NCBI RefSeq assembly: GCF_009604425.1
Contig: NZ_WEGI01000002.1
Span: 558,001-622,000 of the forward strand
DNA from: Nocardia aurantia
Lineage (GTDB): Bacteria > Actinomycetota > Actinomycetes > Mycobacteriales > Mycobacteriaceae
Length of the DNA: 64,000 nucleotides
Direction: 5' to 3'
How positions within the stretch are numbered: the first letter of the stretch is position 1; each line of letters begins with the position of its first letter. A program made the position numbers and the translations under genes. The notes beneath the pieces are model-generated. The model made no database searches and was not told where the DNA came from. It worked only from the letters and a program-made list of their open reading frames with translations. Of this stretch, positions 1 to 8,930 are shown piece by piece.

Positions 1-224
1 CGATTCGACAAGCGCTGCGCGCCACGCTCACCCACGACCCGGCGGGTCCATTCGCCGTCGGCGGCCACCAGCACCACGGTGACATCGGTCACCGTGGTCC
101 GGGGCTCGACATAGGCCTCCACGCCGGGATGCGCCTGCACCCAATCGGACAGATACCGCGCGTCGGCCGCATCCGGACCACTCGCGCCCCGCGCCGATCG
201 GCGGAAACGATCGAGTATGCCCAT
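1..224 (-). CDS. Conserved actinobacterial protein, partial (3' end outside window)
   Basis: Read on the minus strand, an ORF begins with ATG at 224 and runs off the left edge after 74 codons. A strong AGGAGGTG ribosome site lies 8 nt upstream (233-240). The visible N-terminus starts MGILDRFRRS and contains VEPRTTVTDVTVVLVAADGE and WTRRVVG. From memory this resembles a small conserved actinobacterial protein often labelled 'oxidoreductase' next to the E2 gene; no catalytic motif is visible, so no function is assigned. It is divergent from sucB, with 278 bp between the starts. Confidence 0.65.
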   Translation of the reverse strand, partial: MGILDRFRRSARGASGPDAADARYLSDWVQAHPGVEAYVEPRTTVTDVTVVLVAADGEWTRRVVGERGAQRLSN

Positions 225-502
225 CCCCGCCCCACCTCCTTCTCCGAACACCGGAACACTCACACCCGGTGCATCGATACTGCCAGCGGCGGAGTTTCGG
301 TGCCGCCGCCGAAACACCGCCGCCCTGTGGTAAGCCGCCGCCGGGCGAGTGCAAGGATGGAACACCGGAAACAACGAACCCACACGGATCTCCGGTGCCA
401 CGCAGAACGTTCGGTGGCGTGGGACATTCATCGCGACCCGCGGTGGGGCCCGCCAGAGACAACTGTTGTAGACCCGTCGAGCAGTTATAGGAGTCAACGG
501 AC

Positions 503-2317
503 ATGGCCTTCTCCGTCCAGATGCCGGCCCTCGGTGAGAGCGTCACCGAGGGCACTGTGACCAGGTGGCTGAAGCAGGAAGGAGACACGGTCGAGGTCGA
601 CGAGCCCCTGCTCGAGGTGTCCACCGACAAGGTCGACACCGAAATCCCCGCACCGGCCGCCGGTGTCCTGTCCCGCATCCTGGCCCAGGAGGACGACGTC
701 ATCGAGGTCGGCGGTGAACTGGGTGTGATCAGCGCGGCCGACGAGGCCCCCGCGTCCGCTCCGGCGCCCGCCCCGGCCGCCGCCGAGCCCGAGCCCGAGC
801 CGGCCCCCGCGCCCGCCGAATCCGCTCCCGCGCCGCAGGCCGCCGAGCCCGCGCCCGCCGCCCCGGCCGCCTCCGGCGCCTCCGGCACCCCGGTGAAGAT
901 GCCCGAGCTCGGTGAGTCCGTCACGGAGGGCACCGTCACCCGCTGGCTCAAGCAGGTCGGCGATGAGGTCGCCGTCGACGAGCCGCTGCTCGAGGTCTCC
1001 ACCGACAAGGTCGACACCGAGATCCCGTCGCCGGTCGCCGGCACGCTGCTGGAGATCACCGCGAACGAGGACGACGTCGTCGCGGTCGGTGGTCAACTCG
1101 GGGTGATCGGCAGCGGTTCGCCCGCCGCCGCCCCGGCACCCGCGCCTGCCCCGGCTCCCGCGCCCGCTCCGGCTCCGGCGCCTGCCCAGGCACCCGCTCC
1201 GGCCCCGGCACCCGCCGCCGCCGCCGCGCAGGCACCGGCCCCCGAGCCCAAGCCCGCGCAGGCACCGGCCCCCAAGCCCGCGCCCGCTCCGGCCCCCGCG
1301 TCCAAGCCCGCGCCGGCTCCCGCCGCGGCCGCGCCCGCCTCGAACGACAACGGCGACTCCCCCTACGTCACCCCGCTGGTCCGGAAGCTGGCCGCGGAGA
1401 ACAACGTGGACCTGTCGGCGGTGAAGGGTTCCGGCGTCGGCGGTCGTATCCGCAAGCAGGACGTGCTGGCCGCCGCCGAGGCGAACAAGGCCCCCGAGCC
1501 GGCTCCCGCCGCCGCGCCCGCCGCTCCGGCCGCCGCCGCCAAGGCCCCGGTCGCCGCCTCCGCCGCCCCCGCCGGTGTCCGCCCCGAGTTGCAGCACCTG
1601 CGCGGCACGGTCCAGAAGGCCACCCGGATCCGGCAGATCACCGCCGTCAAGACCCGCGAATCGTTGCAGACCACCGCGCAGCTGACCCAGACCCACGAGG
1701 TCGACGTCACCAAGATCGCCGCGCTGCGCACCCGGGCCAAGGACGCGTTCAAGGACCGGGAGGGCGTCAACCTGACCTTCCTGCCGTTCTTCGCGAAGGC
1801 CGCGGTCGAGGCGCTCGGGGTGCACCCGAACGTCAACGCGTCCTACAACGAGGACAGCAAGGAGATCACCTACCACTCGGCGGTCCACCTCGGCATCGCG
1901 GTCGACACCGAGCAGGGCCTGCTCTCGCCGATCATCCACAATGCCAGCGACCTGTCGCTGGCCGGCCTGGCCCGCGCGATCGCCGATATCGCCAACCGCG
2001 CCCGCAACGGCGGCCTCAAGCCGGACGAGCTGGCCGGCGGCACCTTCACCATCACCAACATCGGCAGCCAGGGCGCGCTGTTCGACACCCCGATCCTGGT
2101 GCCGCCGCAGTCGGCGATGCTGGGCACCGGCGCGATCGTGCGGCGTCCGATGGTGATCGCGGACAACGGCAACGAGTTCATCGGCATCCGCTCGATGTGC
2201 TACCTGCCGCTGACCTACGACCACCGCCTGATCGACGGCGCCGACGCGGGCCGCTTCCTCACCACCATCCGGCACCGGCTGGAGGAAGCCGCGTTCGAGG
2301 CCGATCTCGGCCTGTAG
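503..2317 (+). CDS. sucB: Dihydrolipoamide acyltransferase, E2 component (DlaT/SucB)
   Basis: This is a 604-residue E2 subunit of a 2-oxoacid dehydrogenase complex. Two lipoyl domains sit at about 1-75 and 130-205, each with the lipoylation motif [10 protein letters not shown] (Lys43 and Lys169). They are joined by long Ala/Pro linkers. A peripheral-subunit-binding domain spans about 288-323 (start [14 protein letters not shown]). The catalytic acyltransferase domain ends with [11 protein letters not shown] (His574, Asp578). ATG 503 has an AGGAG ribosome site about 8 nt upstream. In mycobacteria the orthologue is named dlaT and serves pyruvate dehydrogenase and peroxynitrite reductase rather than 2-oxoglutarate dehydrogenase; the same role is inferred here although databases usually call it sucB. 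Its lipoyl groups would depend on lipA just downstream. Confidence 0.95.
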   Translation: MAFSVQMPALGESVTEGTVTRWLKQEGDTVEVDEPLLEVSTDKVDTEIPAPAAGVLSRILAQEDDVIEVGGELGVISAADEAPASAPAPAPAAAEPEPEPAPAPAESAPAPQAAEPAPAAPAASGASGTPVKMPELGESVTEGTVTRWLKQVGDEVAVDEPLLEVSTDKVDTEIPSPVAGTLLEITANEDDVVAVGGQLGVIGSGSPAAAPAPAPAPAPAPAPAPAPAQAPAPAPAPAAAAAQAPAPEPKPAQAPAPKPAPAPAPASKPAPAPAAAAPASNDNGDSPYVTPLVRKLAAENNVDLSAVKGSGVGGRIRKQDVLAAAEANKAPEPAPAAAPAAPAAAAKAPVAASAAPAGVRPELQHLRGTVQKATRIRQITAVKTRESLQTTAQLTQTHEVDVTKIAALRTRAKDAFKDREGVNLTFLPFFAKAAVEALGVHPNVNASYNEDSKEITYHSAVHLGIAVDTEQGLLSPIIHNASDLSLAGLARAIADIANRARNGGLKPDELAGGTFTITNIGSQGALFDTPILVPPQSAMLGTGAIVRRPMVIADNGNEFIGIRSMCYLPLTYDHRLIDGADAGRFLTTIRHRLEEAAFEADLGL

Positions 2318-2338
2318 CAAGGAATTCCGGTACACCGC

Positions 2339-3250
2339 ATGAAGGTCGTGGTCGCGGGCTCGTCCGGACTGATCGGTACGGCGCTGGTGGCGGCACTGCG
2401 GCGCGACGGGCACCGGGCGATTCGCCTGGTGCGCCGCCGGGCCGCCACCGGCGACGAACTCGAGTGGGATCCGGCGCGCGCCCGCGTCCCCGCGTCGGCG
2501 CTGCGCGGGGCCGACGCGGTGGTGAACCTCTGCGGTGCCGGCATCGGCCGGCGCCGCTGGACCGGCGCCTACAAACAGGAACTGCGGGACAGCCGGATCA
2601 CCCCGACCGACGTCCTGGCCGGCGCGGTCGCCGCCGCCGAGATCCCGGTTCTGGTGAATGCGAGCGGCATTCACTTCTACGGCGACACCGGCGACCGGAT
2701 CGTCACCGAAACCGATTCGGCCGGAACAGGTTTCCTCGCCACCCTCTGCCGCGACTGGGAGGCCGCCACCGGACCCGCCGCCGCGGCCGGCGCCCGCGTC
2801 GTGCTGCTGCGCACCGCGATGGTGCTGACCCCGCACGACGGCCTGCTCGGCAGGCTGCGGCCGCTGTTCACACTCGGCCTGGGAAGTCGGCTCGGCGACG
2901 GCCGCCAGTACTTCTCGTGGATCACCCTCGACGACACGGTCGCCGCGATCCGTTTCGCGCTCGACGACGAGAACATCCGCGGCCCAGTGAATCTCACCGC
3001 ACCGGTACCGGTGACCAACGCCGAGTTCACGCGCGTCCTGGCGGCTGCCCTGCGTCGAACGGCCCGCCTGAGGGTTCCCGCGGCTCCGTTGCGCCTGCTC
3101 GCGGGCGAACTCGCCGACGAGGGCATCCTGCACGGGCCGCGGGCCTTCCCGGCCGCCCTGGACGCCGCCGGTTACCCTTTCCGTCATCCCGCCTTGAAAG
3201 AGGCTCTCGCCGAATTGTTGTCGGGTCAATACGTATCGAATGCCCGGTGA
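2339..3250 (+). CDS. TIGR01777-family NAD(P)-binding epimerase
   Basis: This 303-residue protein has an N-terminal Rossmann motif (VVVAGSSGLIG) and the family landmarks of TIGR01777 sugar-epimerase-like proteins, including GIHFYGDTGDR, a YFSWITLDDTVAAI segment and a C-terminal region ending near GYPFRHPALKEAL. It follows sucB by 21 bp and is likely co-transcribed with it. The M. tuberculosis gene after dlaT (Rv2216) belongs to the same family, which supports conserved order. The substrate of this family is not established, so the call stops at the family level. Confidence 0.9.
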   Translation: MKVVVAGSSGLIGTALVAALRRDGHRAIRLVRRRAATGDELEWDPARARVPASALRGADAVVNLCGAGIGRRRWTGAYKQELRDSRITPTDVLAGAVAAAEIPVLVNASGIHFYGDTGDRIVTETDSAGTGFLATLCRDWEAATGPAAAAGARVVLLRTAMVLTPHDGLLGRLRPLFTLGLGSRLGDGRQYFSWITLDDTVAAIRFALDDENIRGPVNLTAPVPVTNAEFTRVLAAALRRTARLRVPAAPLRLLAGELADEGILHGPRAFPAALDAAGYPFRHPALKEALAELLSGQYVSNAR

Positions 3251-3529
3251 AGCGGGCGAATTCACCGAGCCGCTTTCGCGCTGGATCGCGCGCCGACGAG
3301 CAGTGATGTCCGGCAGCCGAACTCACCGGGCGGTGTGCGCACCGGAAGCCGACGCACCGGCGCGTAAACCGCACCCCGCGCCGACCGCCACCGGCGAGCC
3401 GGGGGCACGGGCAACCCGGCGAAACGCGGCCGTCGCCGTCCGGCCGCGACGCCGGACCGCTGCGGCGCTGCCGTCGCCGACGTGCTCGAGCCCACATCGC
3501 CGGTGGGAATCGGCGCTGCCCAGGGCCGT

Positions 3530-3535
3530 TACGCT
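3530..3535 (+). promoter_or_regulatory. Leaderless -10 hexamer for GNAT gene
   Basis: TACGCT lies 7 nt before ATG 3543, with no ribosome site between them. This decides the start for the acetyltransferase and rejects a longer upstream reading frame. Confidence 0.5.
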
Positions 3536-3542
3536 GCTGTCG

Positions 3543-4115
3543 ATGAGCACGGACATGACCCCGCCGGTGATCCGGGACGCGCGCGAGGCGGATCTCCCGG
3601 AGATCCTGGCGATCCACAACGACAACATCGCGGTCTCGACGGCGATCTGGGACAACGAACAGGTCGGGCTCGACGATCGGCTGGACTGGTGGAAGTCCCG
3701 GAACGCGGCCGGACATCCGGTGCTGGTCGCCGAGATCGACGGCAGGGTCGCGGGATACGCCTCCTACGGGCAGTTCCGGCCGAAGATCGGGTACCGGTAC
3801 AGCGTCGAGAACTCGGTGTACGTGGCCGACGCCTACCATCGCCGCGGCATCGCGACCGCGCTGCTGGCCGAACTCGTGGAACGTGCCCGGCGCTCGGGCA
3901 CGGTGCACGCGGTGATCGCGGCCATCGAGTCCACCAACACCGTCTCGATCGCGCTGCACGAGAAGTTCGGTTTCCGGACCGTGGGCGAGATGCCGCAGGT
4001 GGGATGGAAATTCGGGCGCTGGCTGGATCTCACCCTGATGCAGCTGACCGTGCCCATGCCGTCCGGCCCCCCGGCCGCGGAATCGAGTGACATTCGCGTG
4101 CCGCCGGTTTCGTGA
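3543..4115 (+). CDS. GNAT N-acetyltransferase (phosphinothricin/PAT-like)
   Basis: This 190-residue protein begins MSTDMTPPVIRDAREADL and has the GNAT fold signature. The acetyl-CoA-binding segment YHRRGIATALLAELVERA corresponds to the (R/Q)xxGxG/A loop, followed by the IESTNTVSIALHEKFGF stretch typical of phosphinothricin/methionine-sulfoximine acetyltransferases. ATG 3543 was chosen because it fits the family's N-terminus and has a leaderless -10. The frame stays open upstream to 3240, but that part is low-complexity and overlaps the epimerase. It sits where lipB is expected by comparison with M. tuberculosis, so it may be an insertion or replacement at this locus. The actual amine substrate is unknown. 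Confidence 0.85.
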   Translation: MSTDMTPPVIRDAREADLPEILAIHNDNIAVSTAIWDNEQVGLDDRLDWWKSRNAAGHPVLVAEIDGRVAGYASYGQFRPKIGYRYSVENSVYVADAYHRRGIATALLAELVERARRSGTVHAVIAAIESTNTVSIALHEKFGFRTVGEMPQVGWKFGRWLDLTLMQLTVPMPSGPPAAESSDIRVPPVS

Positions 4116-4363
4116 CCGAACCGGCCGCCGCCGGCGAGCCCGCGGAACTGTCGTGGCCCACACCGGCACATCGCCGCTGCCGGTGATCACGGCGGGGAGA
4201 TCACCTGACACAGCCCGGGCAACCGGTCGGCTATCCGATCCTGCTGCTCGCCGAACCGGTCGACGTCGTCGATTGCGGCCGACGCTGGAGGAGGCGTTGA
4301 TCACGGTGAGCGCCGGGCCGCCACCGCCGTCCGGCGCGCCTCGACGGCGAACTGCCCCTCACC

Positions 4364-4404
4364 GACCATCCGGTAGCGCCGGACGGACCATCCGGTAGCG
4401 CCGG
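4364..4404 (+). repeat. 22-bp tandem duplication upstream of lipA
   Basis: GACCATCCGGTAGCGCCGG occurs at 4364-4382 and again at 4386-4404, giving an exact period of 22 bp. It lies about 56 bp before the lipA -10. Confidence 0.75.
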
Positions 4405-4459
4405 TCACACCCGCTCCGCACGGGCCGGACGCCGCCGCCGGGGGCCGATGATCACGGCG

Positions 4460-4465
4460 TAGCAT
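4460..4465 (+). promoter_or_regulatory. Leaderless -10 hexamer for lipA
   Basis: TAGCAT lies 7 nt before GTG 4473; no ribosome site is present. It supports GTG 4473 as the lipA start. Confidence 0.5.
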
Positions 4466-4472
4466 CGGTTCG

Positions 4473-5516
4473 GTGACCTCCGTCGACACCCCGGCAACCA
4501 CCGATGCGGCCAGTGCACCCAACGGCCGCAAACTGCTTCGCATCGAGGCCCGCAACGCGCAGACCCCGATCGAACGCAAACCGTCCTGGATCCGCACCCG
4601 CGCGACCATGGGCCCCGAGTACACCGAACTCAAGGGCCTGGTGAAACGCGAAGGGCTGCACACGGTCTGCGAGGAGGCCGGCTGCCCGAACATCTTCGAA
4701 TGCTGGGAGGACCGCGAGGCCACCTTCCTCATCGGTGGTGAGCAGTGCACCCGCCGCTGTGACTTCTGTCAGATCGATACCGGCAAGCCCGCCGTGCTCG
4801 ATCGCGACGAACCGCGCCGGGTCGCCGAGAGCGTGCAGGCGATGGGCCTGCGTTACTCCACCATCACCGGCGTCGCCCGCGACGACCTGCCCGACGGCGG
4901 CGCCTGGCTGTACGCCGAGACCGTGCGCGCCATCAAGCAGCTCAACCCGAATACCGGTGTGGAACTGCTGATCCCCGATTTCAACGCCGAGCCGGAGCAG
5001 CTGGCCGAGGTGTTCGCCGCCCGCCCGGAGGTGCTCGCGCACAACCTGGAGACGGTGCCGCGCATCTTCAAGCGCATCCGCCCGGCGTTCCGCTACGAGC
5101 GGTCGCTGGCCGTGCTGACCGCCGCCCGCGCGGCGGGCCTGGTCACCAAGTCCAATCTGATCCTCGGCATGGGCGAGACCCCGGAGGAGGTCACCCAGGC
5201 CATGCGCGATCTGCACGAGGCCGGGTGCGACATCCTCACCATCACCCAGTACCTGCGGCCGTCGCCGCGGCATCATCCGGTCGACCGCTGGGTCAAGCCG
5301 GAGGAGTTCGTCGAGCACTCCCGCGTCGCCACCGAACTCGGTTTCGCCGGCGTGATGGCCGGGCCGCTGGTCCGGTCCTCGTACCGCGCCGGCCGCCTGT
5401 ACGCGCAGGCGATGGCCCACCACGGCCGCCCGATCGCCCCCGAGATGGCCCATCTGGCCGAGGAGGGCACCGCCTCGCAGGAGGCCACCTCGGTGCTCGC
5501 CCGCTTCGGCTCGTAG
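4473..5516 (+). CDS. lipA: Lipoyl synthase
   Basis: This 347-residue radical-SAM enzyme inserts two sulfurs into protein-bound octanoyl groups to make lipoyl cofactor. The auxiliary-cluster cysteines are in [12 protein letters not shown] and the radical-SAM triad is CTRRCDFC. The conserved NLETVPR, LGMGET and ITQYLRPS segments are also present. The length is normal for the family (M. tuberculosis LipA is about 311; this one has a longer N-terminus starting [14 protein letters not shown]). Its targets would include the Lys43/Lys169 lipoyl domains of the E2 encoded upstream. The usual partner lipB (octanoyltransferase) is absent from this locus. Confidence 0.96.
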   Translation: MTSVDTPATTDAASAPNGRKLLRIEARNAQTPIERKPSWIRTRATMGPEYTELKGLVKREGLHTVCEEAGCPNIFECWEDREATFLIGGEQCTRRCDFCQIDTGKPAVLDRDEPRRVAESVQAMGLRYSTITGVARDDLPDGGAWLYAETVRAIKQLNPNTGVELLIPDFNAEPEQLAEVFAARPEVLAHNLETVPRIFKRIRPAFRYERSLAVLTAARAAGLVTKSNLILGMGETPEEVTQAMRDLHEAGCDILTITQYLRPSPRHHPVDRWVKPEEFVEHSRVATELGFAGVMAGPLVRSSYRAGRLYAQAMAHHGRPIAPEMAHLAEEGTASQEATSVLARFGS

Positions 5517-5616
5517 GTCCCGCCCGCCGACCTGCGGGGATGGCGCGAACTGCTGACATGCGGTGGTCCGGAGTGGGAAGCTCGGGTAACCACCCGTGTC
5601 GACTTCGGGAGCGCAC

Positions 5617-7830
5617 ATGGTCGAGAAGGCGAGCAACGGGGCCGCCGACGGCAGAGCGGCGGCCAACGGCAAGGCGGTGATCGCGGAGCGTCCGGCCGAC
5701 ATCCGGAACGTGGCGCTGGTCGGTCACAGCGGTTCGGGCAAGACCACGCTGGTGGAGGCGCTGGCCGTCGCCACCGGGGCGGTCACCCGGGCCGGTCGGG
5801 TCGAGGACGGCACCTGTGTCTCCGACTACGACGACATCGAACAACGGCAACATCGTTCCGTCCAGTTGTCGGTGGTGCCGGTCGGCTGGGAGGGGATCAA
5901 GATAAATCTCCTCGACACCCCCGGATACGCCGATTTCGTCGGCGAACTGCGGGCCGGTCTGCGCGCCGCGGACGCGGCCCTGTTCGTCGTCTCGGCCGCC
6001 GCGGGCGCGTCGGGGATCACCGGGCCGACCATGACGCTGTGGGCGGAGTGCGCGGCCGTCGGGATGCCACGCGCGCTGGTCATCACCCATCTGGACGCCA
6101 CCCGGGCCGACTTCGACGAGATGATCGAGACCGGCCGCGCGATCCTCGGCGGCGGCGCGGCGGAGAGCATGCTGCCGCTGCACCTGCCGGTCTACGGGCC
6201 GCCCGGCGCCGACGGCCATCGGCCGGTCACCGGCCTGATCGATCTGCTCACCCGGCAGGTCTTCGACTATTCGGCGGGGACACACACCCGCACCGAGCCG
6301 ACCGCGGATCAGGCGGAGCTGATCGAGTCGGCCCGCGGCCGGCTGATCGAGGGGATCATCGCCGAGAGCGAGGACGAGACCCTGATGGATCGGTACCTCG
6401 CGGGCGCGGAGATCGATCCGGCGACCCTGCTCGCCGATCTGGAGCGGGCGGTCGCGCGCGGCGGTTTCCACCCGATCCTGATCGCGGCCCCGCCGCCGGG
6501 TGAGGGCCGGGAGGGTCTCGGCACGATCGAGTTGCTGGACCTCATCACCCGCGGCTTCCCCACTCCCGCCGAACACGCGGTGTCGGCGGCGGCGCCCGGC
6601 GGACCGGCCGCGGCGCTGGCCTGCGATCCGGCCGCGCCGCTGGCCGCCGAGGTGATCCGCACGGCCTCGGACCCCTACGTCGGCCGGGTGTCGCTGGTGC
6701 GAGTGTTCTCCGGCACCCTGCACGCGGACGAGACCGTGCACGTCAGCGGCCATCCCGACGGCGACCACGAGCGCGATCACGACCTCGACGAACGCATCGG
6801 CGCCGTCTCCGCCCCCTTCGGCAGGCAGCAGCGCCCGCTGGGACAGGCCGTCGCCGGCGATATCGCCTGCCTCACCAAGCTCGGGCACGCCGAGACCGGG
6901 GATACGTTGTCCGCCAAGGACTCTCCGCTGCTGATCGAGCCGTGGCCGCTGCCGCGGCCGCTGCTGCCGGTCGCGATCCGCGCGCACGGCAAGACCGACG
7001 AGGACAAACTCTCCCAGGGCCTGGCCCGCCTGATCGCCGAGGATCCGACCGTCCGCCTGGAACAGAACGCCGACACCCACCAGCTGGTGCTGTGGTGCCT
7101 GGGCGAGGCGCACCGCGACGTCGCCCTGGAACGGCTGCGGTCCCGCTTCGGCGTGGCCGTCGACGTGATCGAGCACGAGGTGGCGCTGCGGGAGACCTTC
7201 GCGACCGCCGCGTCCGGGCGCGGACGGCACGTCAAACAGTCCGGCGGGCACGGCCAGTACGCCGTCTGCGAGATCGAGGTGGCGCCGCTGCCGGAGGGTT
7301 CCGGGATCGAATTCGTCGACAAGGTCGTGGGCGGCGTGGTGCCGCGGCAGTTCGTCCCGGCCGTGGAGAAGGGGGTGCGCGCCCAGGCCGCGCGCGGCGT
7401 GGCCGCCGGACATCCGCTGGTCGACGTGCGGGTGACGCTGTACGACGGCAAGGCGCATTCGGTCGATTCCTCCGACGCCGCCTTCCAGACCGCCGGTGCG
7501 CTGGCGTTGCGCGAGGCCGCGGCGGCCGCCCGGATCAGCCTGCTGGAGCCGATCGCCGAGGTGCGGGTGACGGTGTCCGACGACCACGTCGGCACCGTGC
7601 TCGGCGACCTGTCGGCGCGCCGCGGCCGCGTGCTCGGCACCGAACCGGCCACCGCCGGGCACACCGAGATCCGCGCGGAGGTACCCGAACTGGAGTTGTC
7701 CCGGTACGCCGTCGACCTGCGTTCGCTAGCGCACGGCGGCGCCGCGTTCACCCGCGACTACGTGCGGCACGAACCGATGCCCGCCCAGGTCGCCGAGGTC
7801 CTGCGCAAGGCGGGCGCCGCCACGACCTGA
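5617..7830 (+). CDS. Elongation factor G-like translational GTPase (EF-G2/FusA2 type)
   Basis: The 737-residue protein has a GTPase domain with P-loop GHSGSGKT (36-43) and switch II DTPGYADF, followed by EF-G domains II-V (FVDKVVGGVVPRQFVPAVEKG is a domain IV signature). The G4 motif that should read NKxD is THLD (157-160), as in the EF-G-like subfamily that is distinct from canonical FusA. ATG 5617 has GGGAG 6 nt upstream and was chosen; an in-frame GTG at 5596 would add 7 residues. The ribosomal role of this family is poorly defined. It lies between lipA and the DUF4191 gene, which are adjacent in M. tuberculosis, so it looks inserted. Confidence 0.88.
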   Translation: MVEKASNGAADGRAAANGKAVIAERPADIRNVALVGHSGSGKTTLVEALAVATGAVTRAGRVEDGTCVSDYDDIEQRQHRSVQLSVVPVGWEGIKINLLDTPGYADFVGELRAGLRAADAALFVVSAAAGASGITGPTMTLWAECAAVGMPRALVITHLDATRADFDEMIETGRAILGGGAAESMLPLHLPVYGPPGADGHRPVTGLIDLLTRQVFDYSAGTHTRTEPTADQAELIESARGRLIEGIIAESEDETLMDRYLAGAEIDPATLLADLERAVARGGFHPILIAAPPPGEGREGLGTIELLDLITRGFPTPAEHAVSAAAPGGPAAALACDPAAPLAAEVIRTASDPYVGRVSLVRVFSGTLHADETVHVSGHPDGDHERDHDLDERIGAVSAPFGRQQRPLGQAVAGDIACLTKLGHAETGDTLSAKDSPLLIEPWPLPRPLLPVAIRAHGKTDEDKLSQGLARLIAEDPTVRLEQNADTHQLVLWCLGEAHRDVALERLRSRFGVAVDVIEHEVALRETFATAASGRGRHVKQSGGHGQYAVCEIEVAPLPEGSGIEFVDKVVGGVVPRQFVPAVEKGVRAQAARGVAAGHPLVDVRVTLYDGKAHSVDSSDAAFQTAGALALREAAAAARISLLEPIAEVRVTVSDDHVGTVLGDLSARRGRVLGTEPATAGHTEIRAEVPELELSRYAVDLRSLAHGGAAFTRDYVRHEPMPAQVAEVLRKAGAATT

Positions 7831-7832
7831 TC

Positions 7833-7947
7833 GCGCATTACCACCGCGGCGGGCCGCGCATTACCACCGCGGCGGCCCGCGCATTACCACCGCGGCGGCC
7901 CGCGCATTACTACCGCCGGGGGCCGCGCACTATCCTGAGGAACATGG
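7833..7947 (+). repeat. Five 23-bp tandem units ending in the DUF4191 promoter and start codon
   Basis: Units begin with GCGCAT/GCGCAC at 7833, 7856, 7879, 7902 and 7925, an exact period of 23 bp. The first three are nearly identical (GCGCATTACCACCGCGGCGG then GSC), the fourth has small changes, and the fifth has diverged into GCGCACTATCCTGAGGAAC followed by ATG. The fifth unit therefore carries the -10 TATCCT and the start codon of the next gene. Confidence 0.85.
7931..7936 (+). promoter_or_regulatory. Leaderless -10 hexamer for DUF4191 gene
   Basis: TATCCT lies 7 nt before ATG 7944 within the last 23-bp repeat unit. The spacer contains GAGG, so a short leader with a weak ribosome site is an alternative. 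Confidence 0.5.
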
Positions 7948-8687
7948 CAGCAGGTAAGGACGGCAAGCCGTCGAAGGAAGCGAAGTCCGCGGCGAGAGCG
8001 GCGCGCAGACAGGCGTCCAAGGAGCGTCGCCGCCAGATCTGGCAGGCGTTCCAGATGCAGCGCAAAGAGGACAAGCTGCTGCTGCCCCTGATGATCGGCG
8101 CGCTGGTCGGCATCACCGTCGTGGCGTTCCTCATCGGGCTGCTGTTCCACCTCCAGTGGGCGTTGCTGCCGTTCGGCCTGATCGTCGGCGGCCTGGTCGC
8201 GTTCCTCATCTTCGGCCGCCGGGTCCAGAAGAGCGTCTACTCGAAGGCCGATGGACAGGCCGGCGCCGCAGCGTGGGTGCTGGACAACATGCGGGGCAAA
8301 TGGCGGGTCACCCAGGGTGTGGCCGCCACGACACAGCTCGACGCCGTGCACCGGGTGATCGGACTGCCGGGCGTCGTCCTGGTCGCCGAGGGCTCACCGC
8401 AGCGGCTCAAGTCGCTGCTGGCGCAGGAGAAGAAGAAGACGTCCCGGCTGGTGGGCGACACCCCCATCTACGACGTCATCGTCGGCAACGGCGAGAACGA
8501 GGTGCCCCTGAAGAATCTGGAGCGCTACCTCACCAAACTCCCGCGCAACATCAACGACAAGCGCATGGATCAGATCGAGAGCCGGCTGTCGGCCCTGGCC
8601 ACCCGCGGCGGCCCGCCGATGCCGAAGGGCCCCCTGCCCGCCGGCGCGAAGATGCGCTCGGTCCAGCGCACCATCCGCCGAAGGTAA
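7944..8687 (+). CDS. DUF4191-family membrane protein (Rv2219-like)
   Basis: This 247-residue protein has a basic Lys/Arg-rich N-terminus (about 1-50, rich in KEAKSAARAARRQ), two adjacent transmembrane helices at about 52-95 (LLLPLMIGALVGITVVAFLI and ALLPFGLIVGGLVAFLIF) and a soluble C-terminal domain with GLPGVVLVAEG and VGDTPIYDVIVGNGE. The basic tail and hairpin membrane topology place most of it in the cytoplasm. M. tuberculosis has the same family directly after lipA. The function is unknown. The frame stays open far upstream through the previous gene, but the promoter at 7931 fixes the start at 7944. Confidence 0.88.
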   Translation: MAAGKDGKPSKEAKSAARAARRQASKERRRQIWQAFQMQRKEDKLLLPLMIGALVGITVVAFLIGLLFHLQWALLPFGLIVGGLVAFLIFGRRVQKSVYSKADGQAGAAAWVLDNMRGKWRVTQGVAATTQLDAVHRVIGLPGVVLVAEGSPQRLKSLLAQEKKKTSRLVGDTPIYDVIVGNGENEVPLKNLERYLTKLPRNINDKRMDQIESRLSALATRGGPPMPKGPLPAGAKMRSVQRTIRRR

Positions 8688-8721
8688 TTTTGGCCCGCTT
8701 CGGCGGTCGAGGCCGACAAAA

Positions 8722-8753
8722 GGGCCGAACGGACTGATCCGTTCGGCTCTTTC
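8722..8753. terminator. Bidirectional intrinsic terminator
   Basis: GCCGAACGGA (8724-8733) pairs with TCCGTTCGGC (8738-8747) around a CTGA loop, a perfect 10-bp stem. T-runs flank it on the plus strand (CTCTTT) and on the minus strand (CCCTTTT). It lies between the convergent DUF4191 and RDD genes and can serve both. Confidence 0.85.
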
Positions 8754-8850
8754 CCGTCGGTGGAGTCGAGGCCCGCCCCGGGCCTGGACTGACGGAGGCG
8801 GGGGAGCGAAGCGGAGGAGCCGGAGGAGGGAAGCCCCGGGGTCACGAGGG

Positions 8851-8930
8851 CCTCGACCGCCGGAGCGAAGCGGAGGCAGAAGATACAGCGCCTCGACCGC
8901 CGGAGCGAAGCGGAGGCAGAAGATACAGCT
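8851..8930. repeat. 40-bp tandem duplication at the RDD gene 3' end
   Basis: Two adjacent 40-bp copies (8851-8890 and 8891-8930) differ only in their last base. Each contains CGGAGCGAAGCGGAGGCAG. A shorter related copy with GGAGCGAAGCGGAGGAGCC lies at about 8803-8822. The second copy ends on the first base of the RDD stop codon. Confidence 0.9.

Larger units (their letters stand above)
4116..4472. other. 357-bp gene-free stretch between GNAT gene and lipA
   Basis: No convincing gene is seen on either strand. In particular no LipB-like sequence was found by eye. The stretch contains a 22-bp tandem duplication near 4364-4404 and the lipA leaderless promoter at its right end. A short open segment near 4205-4290 reads QPGQPVGYPILLLAEPVDVV, which might be debris of an older gene, but it lacks a start and any recognisable family. 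Confidence 0.5.

Noticed and set aside
494..3265. Long open frame on the minus strand across sucB and the epimerase (about 923 codons)
   Set aside because: It is antisense to two certain genes and consists of Gly/Arg/Ala-rich shadow sequence typical for third-position GC bias; no family motif.
4195..4300. LipB remnant before lipA
   Set aside because: The short open segment QPGQPVGYPILLLAEPVD has no LipB motif (no H-P-P-V-Y-T or G-G-x-x-T-Y-H-G segments), so it is not claimed as a pseudogene.
7833..7947. CRISPR or iteron-type origin
   Set aside because: Only five contiguous 23-bp units without spacers; no replication gene or DnaA boxes nearby; it fits a promoter array better.
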